Assembly: GCA_013396655.1 (NCBI GenBank)
Contig: WBMV01000074.1
Coordinates: 124,001 to 188,000 of the forward strand
DNA: 64,000 nucleotides
Origin: Campylorhamphus procurvoides
Taxonomy: Eukaryota; Chordata; Aves; Passeriformes; Dendrocolaptidae
Reading direction: 5' to 3'
The stretch's first letter is position 1. Every line of letters begins with the position of its first letter. The notes under the pieces are model-generated. The model worked only from the letters and a program-made list of their open reading frames with translations. It searched no databases and was not told the origin of the DNA. Positions 40,701-49,700 of this stretch are shown one piece after another. The position numbers and the translations under genes are program-made.

Positions 40701-43700
40701 AAACATTGCTGAGCACTACCTGCGCAGCAGAGGGAATGAGAGGAGATACTACATTGCAGCTAAAGAGGTCTGCTGGAACTATGCAGGATCTAAAAAAAGG
40801 TTTGGCTAAACTGTTGGCTTTCATTTTGCACACCATCCTGACATGCACTAGCAGAATGCTGATAAAAGGAGGCTTGAACCCTCTAGAAATGTGATAGAGA
40901 TTATTACAATCAAGAGCAACACAGCTAAGACCTCTTCCTTTTCTCTTTTTTCTTAACCCACTTTTGTAGACTCATTAGAAACACTCTTTAATACAGAAGT
41001 TAAAAATCTCACTGTAAGACAGAAACTTGCAATTAGTTTTGTTATGCTTGAATTACCTATTCTAGTTCCAACTTGAATTCTTCATACCTGTAGTGGATTT
41101 TCAGAGACTAGTTGGAGTTTTTCAGTGATAGCTGACCAAATTGTTGAAGGATCTTATACAACTGTAGAGCTAGAATTGCTTAAACATTGCAAATCATAGT
41201 ATTTAGAATCATCCAACACTTTCTTCATGGAATCAGAGAATCATTTAGGTTGGAAAAGAACTCTAAGATCATAGAGTTCAACCTTCAACCCAGCACTGCC
41301 AAGTCCACCACTAAACCATGTCCATAAAAGCCACATCTGTATGTATTTTAAATACCTCCAAGGATAGTGACTTAACCACACTCCTGTTTCAGGGCTTGAC
41401 AATTCTTTTCTAAAGAAATTTTTCCTAATATCCAATCTAAACCTCCCCTGGCACAACTTGAGGCCATTTGAGTGTTTATTCTTTCTATTCTAAAATGTTC
41501 TTGCTGTATTAGTTCTCAGGTTTCATCAAAGCTGTTATTTCTGTTTCACTGTGTGAGTTTTTAATTGGGGCTTTCCTTTCAGTCCAATGATGAGTGACAA
41601 AACCTGTAAAGATGGCACCAGATATAAGGTGGTTTTCCAAAGCTATACAGACAGCACCTTTACGACTCTTCAGGATGAAGATGAATATACAGAACACCTT
41701 GGCATCCTGGGGCCAGTTATCCGAGCTGAAGTGGACGATGTTATCCTAGTAAGTCAGTGTTCTGAACATGTGTGCAGGATGAGATTCTTATGGTGGTCTT
41801 AGACTGTGACATAGAATGGATCAAAAAAACCCCACAAATTTTTAAAAGATGATGATGGGGAAACAGTTTTCAAGGCTAGAAATTGCACTGCTGATAAACA
41901 AGTACTGTGATGGGTTTCTTTGAAACATATCCTTTTTCTCTTCCATCCACAGTGAATTAAATTCTGTTTTTCTTTCTTATGTTTCCCAACATTAGATACT
42001 GGCTTATCAGTTTAATGTAAAATGAGACTTAGGTTTAATGTTAATGAAAAATTAGTTTTCTAAACTCAGATAGCACTGAAAATATTATTTTCTGTATGTA
42101 AAGGGAGCTTCTTAATTTTTTTAAAGAAAGGAGTAAATTTGTGTTGAAGATTAATATATAGTTTTTGGGAAAATATATAATTTCCTCCAAAAACCTTGTC
42201 TGTAAATGTTGGGAGATTTGCATTAGGAAGTACATTGCTGTAAAAATTCCGTTGTCTCCTTCTTCATCCAGTCTTCCAACACACAGGGATGGACTGAGAT
42301 AGGGAGAGTAGATCTTGTTGCTTTCTCCTTATCTCAGTAGGGACAGTGTGCAACAGGAGCACACTGAGCTACATTTAAAACATGAGTAAGAGAAGACAAA
42401 GGGTTTTATAGCTTGGGAGTGTCATTCTCTAAGGAGAGGTAAATATGAAATCTCTTTATCCTGGTGCTTCTCTGGGACAAGTGTGAAGCACTGATACCAG
42501 TGAGAATGATACAGAGGCCGAGTTACTATTTTGTGCCTTTCTTTAGTACAACTGCAGCAAAGCATAGGAGGGTGAAACTCCCCACCTGCCTGCCTGCAGT
42601 AACTAAACAGTTCCAGGTATGAGGGGCAGCAGCAGCAGTCCTAGGAGCTTAGGCTCAGTGGAAGACAGGGAGCTAGACTTGTGCTTTCTGATTTTTCATT
42701 ATCTACCTGCATCAAAGATGGTGACTCAGCATGAAGTGTCAAAAGCTATCCCTGCCAGCTTTCCCATGTACCATGTAACCTGTAATCATTATACAAATCT
42801 TGCCCCTGGTTTGAAGTCAGAGAAATGTATTTTGTGAGGACTTCAGTTTAGGCCTGAATTCGCTGAATAGAATCTACTTTTCTTTTAGGTTCATTTTAAG
42901 AATCTGGCATCCAGACCATATTCCCTCCATGCTCATGGACTCCTCTACGAAAAGTCTTCTGAGGGAAGCATTTATGATGATGAATCTACTGCTTGGTTTA
43001 AGGAAGATGATGAAGTCCAGCCAAATAACAGCTATATATATGTATGGTATGCAAACAGGCGATCAGGACCTGTGCAGCCAGGAGCAGCTTGCCGGTCCTG
43101 GATCTACTACTCTGACATAAATCTGGTAAGGAAACCAAAAGAGCAGTGGTCGTGTTGCTGGGGTTGATCCAAGAATCACAAAAGCATTTATGTTGGAAGG
43201 GATCACTGGAGATTGTCTAGTCCATCCCCACAACTCAAGCAGGGCTGGTCCAGGATTGTGTCCATTCGGGTTTTGAATATCTCCAAATGATGTTACTGTG
43301 TGGCTGTAGAAATGCAAGCTGCAGAACAATCTTCGGGTAGCTATCCTTCCTTTTGGACTCAGTGTTCCTATCTTACATTTAATCTCTTACATTCAGCTAA
43401 AGGAGGACATAAGCTGTTGAAGAATTCAAACTGGGGAGCTCTGGTAGTCTGAGCAGGGGACAGTAAAAATACAAGGCAACAGCAATTCTGGAGCCTGCTT
43501 CAGATATTCAGGGCCTGATGCAATCCTGCAGAATGCTATGGGGGGTTTTTACATCTTTTGGGAAATCCTCTTTTGCATCTAATATGAGTGTATTACATTC
43601 TAGGAGAAAGATATTCACTCTGGTTTGATTGGGCCAATACTGATCTGTCAAAAAGGAGCCTTCAGCAAATCAAACAACAGAGGGACATCTACCAGAGACT

Positions 43701-46700
43701 TTTTCTTGCTTTTTATGGTCTTTGATGAAGAGAAAAGCTGGTACTTTGACAAACATTCTGGAAGGCCTTGTAGTGAAAAGACCCAAGGAACGCAGCAATG
43801 CCACAAATTCTATGGTACTTACTTCATTTTGCCAATTATTCAGTTTATTGGAGTAGGGGGAAAGATGTTGTGGGAGGTATCTCAGATAAAAATCCTTTTC
43901 AAGATGTATAAATACTACATGTTAATTATGTGAATGACTTTTTTTTGTTATCCGTTGTACTCATAATCATCATGATTTTATATGTAAAGATTGGCAATGA
44001 CTGGAAATTTTCTATTAAAATGAAGAAAGGGCATACTAGACTGAAACTTGCAACAAGAAACTTCTCTCTTGCACTCATACACATCTATCTCCTACATTAA
44101 AAGGAAAAAAGCAAAAACAAAACCCACAAACAAACAAAAAATCCTCCTGCTTTCAGAATACCCCAACAACTTTTTGCAAGGAATTTAAAAATATCATAAT
44201 AATTTGGCAAACCAACTAGTTTTATTGAGGAATTCAAAGCAGCTGTAAAACAGCCCTTCGTATGCCTACCTTTTTGTGGATATAGATAGAGATTTTAGTG
44301 GTTGACACTTTTTTCTCTGTGAAATAATGGTCAGTAGTGAAACTCTTTGTTTCTGTCTTTGAAAAGCCGATGCTTGTGTGCTGTGAGTGACCATGTTTGA
44401 AAAGGACATGTTGAGAAGTGGAATCTGCCTTTCGAAAACATGGTCTGTAAAGTCAGGTATTAATCACAGATGTCTGTAGTATCTGTGTGCCTGTGGGAAT
44501 GTGAGCTACAGAACACATTTTGGATAGCTGTCCTTTCTTTTGGGCCTGCTATTCCCATCTGACATTTATTCTCTTTGTTCTCCTGGCTGCCATGTGCTGC
44601 TAGCAAACTGTGCTTAAATCCTCTGGTGAGGTCACTGGATTTTCTCAATTTATTTACATAGGCTGTAAAGTGTGTTGCACTTTGAATTAGAAAAAAGGTG
44701 CTGTTACTTCATTGAATATTTTACTAATTTTAATAATTACATTCTAGCACTTTAAGAGACCTGTTTTGTGAGAAGTTTTCCTTACTAATATTTTTTTTCC
44801 AGCCATTAATGGGATTACCTACAATTTGCAAGGCTTGAGGATGTATGAAGATGAACCAGTTCGATGGCATTTGCTGAATATGGGTGGGCCAAAAGACATT
44901 CATGTTGTTCATTTTCATGGTCAGACCTTCATAGAACAAGGGGAGCCAGAGCATCAGCTTGGTACATATACACTCCTTCCAGGTAAGTATCAGAGCAAAG
45001 TTCTGAGAGGTGATCAGTGCAGCCTGTTGTCATCATATCAGGTTTTTTGCAATCTTTTTGTAATGTCAAGGTGCGTGATACAGGACAGGAAGAACAAATG
45101 TGAGCCCTAGGAGAATTCTTATGTCCGGGGAGAAAGGAAATAGGCTAAAAATGTTAATTAGGCTACTGTGTCACTGTCAGCAGTGTGTGTGCAGTAGCAG
45201 CATTTATGAAGCCTGTGTTGCCAGCTACGAGAGGTTTAAAAACAGGGGAAAAAAAAGACCAGGAGATCAAAATAATGGGATTGAGTTAGAATAATAGGAG
45301 TTTGTTTTAGTGAACACTCATAGTTTATTCACTATTTTATTTCATTACTTTTAAGGTGGTGCTTTCCACTATGAAATCTACGTATTTTTGTTTAAATGGG
45401 AACCAGAATTATCATGTCTGCAGTAACTAGGAATATAGGAAAAGCAAACAGCCAAAACGGTACCTCCTTCCTGCTCAATGCCTGGCACTTCTGGGTCATG
45501 CAGAAAGTGGGGGGTGGGCCCATTGATCTGATTCTCCCACATCCACTTTTGGCTTCTTTACATCATCCTTTACATGACTTGAACAACCCACTGGGGCAGG
45601 AGGAGTGAGAACCTGCACCAGCACTGCAGAATTAACATCCCAGAATTATGTGATAGACTTGATAGCTCTGTTCATTACACAGCTCAGCACTGTAGTTAAT
45701 GTGCAGGTATCTGTTGTTACATACAGGCATCCAAGGTTTTGTACTTTGCACCAGCAGCAAAGGTAGGGTTTTGATCTGGCCATTTAAGTCCAGTCTCAGT
45801 CTCCAGCTAGAACTTCCTTGCTAAGAAAACAAATCTTTGAGATGGTGATAGTTATTGCTCTCTCTGCAATGTGTATTTAAATTTTCTGGATTAAGTCATA
45901 GGATGGTCTTTGGTTTAATGTCCAACCTCATAATGCTAATGTTTCTGATACATTTCTCTTCCTTTTTTTTTCAAGGCTCATTTAGAACAATTGAAATGAA
46001 GCCACAGAGACCTGGCTGGTGGCTTTTAGACACTGAAGTGGGAGAATATCAGCAAGCAGGAATGCAGACATCCTATTTGGTTATAGAGAAAGGTACTGAA
46101 CTAGGGTGGTTTTAGCCTGGGGGAGTCAAGCTATAAAGCCTTCTCTGCCCTTTCAAGATCACTAAAAATAATCTTGGGAGATTGTTCTGCAGAAAAACAA
46201 AGGAGATTGTCTGTGCATTCAAGGAGGGGGTAGAATGGTTACTGTAAATTTGTTGTAGAAAAAAAAAATTCTTGGCTTCCAGCAGTACTAACTTTTAATT
46301 ACTTTGCTTACTACCTTTATACCTTTAGCACAGTAGCTTTCAATTTGAGGTTTCCCCACAGTGAGAAGTGGATTAATCTATTGAGATTGCAGGCCTTAAC
46401 ATGGATTTCTCTGGGAAGGGAGTGGTGTCATAGTATTACTAAGAACTGTTTTGTGTGATGTTGTCTTTGATTTCACCGGCGTATATACTGGAATATCACT
46501 CATTTTCTTTAACAAACTTATTGTGCTCTCTTTAGGGTGCAGGATTCCAATGGGTCTGGCAAGTGGCGTTATACTCGATTCGCAAATTGAAGCTTCAGAT
46601 CACATAGGTGAGTTAATACTTGAAAAGGTCCATGCATGCTCCTCAATATCCCCAGAAAAGTGTAGTTGGTCCATATTCTTTCAGCATCTTATGATCTTCT

Positions 46701-49700
46701 TACATGATCAGTTCAGAAGTTAATCAACAGTCAGGTAAAAAATCTCTCCAATACTGCAAGCAGAGACTGTGAGCTGTATTAGGTAGACATCATAATTGTA
46801 TTTTAACAGTCACAGGTCTGCTTTCAGTATCACAAGCCTGAGAGTCCTATGGGTTCCCTGCTTGAAAATGAACACCAAGCATTCAAAAGACTTTTGAGAT
46901 TTGCATGTGGGATGAGATGTGAAAAGACAAAGTATATTTGTTATAAAAGGTTTGGGAACCCTGGCATTCAAAGCAAACACAGTCTTTAATTTATCAAGTT
47001 TATTCATGGTATAAAAGTGGGACCATTTGGTAGAGAAATTGTTAGACTTTTACTTGGACAGTGTCAAATCAGGTCACACACACATGCAGGAACATTTCCC
47101 TTGAAATAACAAATTATTTACTCTGTAAAACTCAATTTTCTGTGGATTTGGTTTTCTTCCTTTGTTTCCTGGCAAAGTGTTATGAAGGCTTGAAAGCTGT
47201 TTTGTCATATATATTCTGTACCAGTTGTTAACATGGAAACCTTGTTATGCAGAGGGGAGCTGTCTTCCATGAACGGAGAGCACATTTTATACCCATCCTG
47301 CTGGTGGCCAAAACTTGCTTAGCAAACTCTAGACCCTGGTTCCAAATCAGCAGGCAGTGTATTAAATAAAAGGCTGTTATTTTAAAAGTCATTCTGTCAG
47401 CGATAAAGCTTTGCATGGTAACAGCTGACTTTCAGTTGATGCCCATGTCCAGATTATCCTGGATTATGGTTTGAGTCTCTTGGTTGAGGATTGGGGTTTT
47501 TTTCCCCGAAACAGACTATGGGGGTAAAACGAAGCACTCAAGATCAGTAGGTAGTTACAGCCTTCTTTTTTTATTTTTCAGTGCCTCTCTTGTAATTCCT
47601 GCTTTATTCATATTTTCTGTCTAGACTATTGGGAACCTAAGTTAGCCCGATTAAACAATTCTGGAACATACAATGCTTGGAGTACTGTAATGAAGGAAGA
47701 GGAACTCTCTTGGATCCAGGTATGGTTGGTACAACATGCACTTGACCATCACCGAGCTGTGATTTTCCAAGTTTATTTTAGAAGGTCATGCTGTTCTTGT
47801 TGTCACTGAGAAGACTGCTGGGGGGAACTGAGAAGGTGTAGCAAGTGATGCTGTGGTGATGTCATAAACTGTCCATCTCTGGAGTAACCCAGGCTGTGCT
47901 GCTCTGAGGCCCATTGACTGGACACTTACCCACCCTCACAATTTAGTTTGTAACCACTTTGTAGGCAAACAGAGTCATTCTTTCTACTACTTTTTTTTTT
48001 CCTCTGTCTACCTAATAGCACATATTTACATATGTGTGTTTGTCAAGTGATCATTTAAAGTGTACTATTCTCAAGCATTGCTTCAAATAGCTTTTTGGTT
48101 GGTTGGTTTGTTTACTTCTGTCCAATGACACAGCACAGTTGGCTTCACAGGGAAATTAAGCTTATAATTGTGGCTTCAAGCACTATATCAATCAGTCACC
48201 TCACTTCTGTGTTTTATTTCCATCCCAGTGACTTTTGCACCAGATAGCAAATTTGCACATAAATTGAGGGAGAACAGTTGATTTCTTACAAATCTCATTA
48301 GAATTGGCAGTTGGGAGAAAAACCTCAAGCTAGTATTGCAGTGTAAGTTCAGCAGGTGGCTGCTGTGTCTGTCTCACTAGTAAGTTAGTGGAAGGTGGGT
48401 AGGGGGAGAAGATTGGGAGATCTGATGTGGAACTGGAAATAACATCGAGAGGAAAAAGAATTTGATTGGGGGGGGCATGGTAGTGAGCAGCTAAGATTAC
48501 TGCAGTGAAGCATGCAGAGATGTGGAGGCATATCCCAAAGAATGAGTTTCGCTGCTGAGTGGAACAACTTGCTAATTTGTTTTTATGTGCTAAGTGCTTG
48601 GATGTGATATAAGCAGGAAAAATAGCTTTTCAGCACATCAGAATGTCATATGCCTTTTTTGCAGCCTAGGTATCCAAAACTAGAGGTGGCTTGTGCAAGT
48701 GTGAACCTTTGATTTCTCTGTGCTCTTTTTGCCTATCCATAAAATGGGGTTAGTGGAGTTCTGCCTACCACAGACATGCAGATACTTTTGAGGTGCCTTT
48801 GTCGTGCAGTGCTGAAACCTGTAAAATGGCCTCTGCAATTAAATGGGCACACAAATAAATACACAAATGAAATGAGAGTGAGGCAGTGTCAATCTGGACT
48901 CTGACATCTAGTTGTTGTTCCTTTTGAGAGTGTTAAGTGTTGTGGGTGTTAAAATGCAGGGCTCAAAGCTATTGTGTAAATGCCAAAGAGTGATATGGAT
49001 TTTGCTGTGCATTATTGACTTGATAAATGTTGTTTTGCTGTTCCTAGGTGGACTTTCAAAGACAAGTTTTGTTAACTGGCATACAGACACAGGGAGCCAA
49101 GCAGTTTTTAAAGTCCTTGTACATCCAGAAGTTTTTTATTGTTTACAGCAAAGACAAACGGACGTGGCACACCTTCAAAGGAGATAGCTCGCCAGTACAA
49201 AAGGTCTGTCTGGGCCGTAGGGGTTGCAACAACCTTGGCAGCATCACTGGATGATGCAGTGAGATGAGAGTTTTGTTTTATGTTAAGAGAGAGTGGAAAG
49301 AGAATTAATTCTTCAGAGAATTAATAGTACAGCTTGGGGCCCAAAAAGGGCATTTACCAAACTAATAAAATTCAGACCAGAAGACAGATTGTCAGATGAG
49401 GAACCACCTGGACTGGTGTTTGGATTGGTCCTGAGATCATGACTGTAGAGTCTGGCTTCCCCACAAGCATCTTTCTCTCCTTTTATTTCCTAAGCTCATG
49501 TCAGCTTTTTTGAAGCAACCAGGAACCTGAACTAAAAATCAGACCCTACCTCACTTAGGATTAGACCCTCCTTGTCCCTCCCCTTCTGCTGTCCCAGCAG
49601 TAGAATGGTGAGCTGTCTGAATTGCCTGCAGAAGGCCAAGCTTTGTTGCACCCTGAAAGAGGTTTATCTTATGCCCAGCTGCCCCAGCCCTACCTATTAC

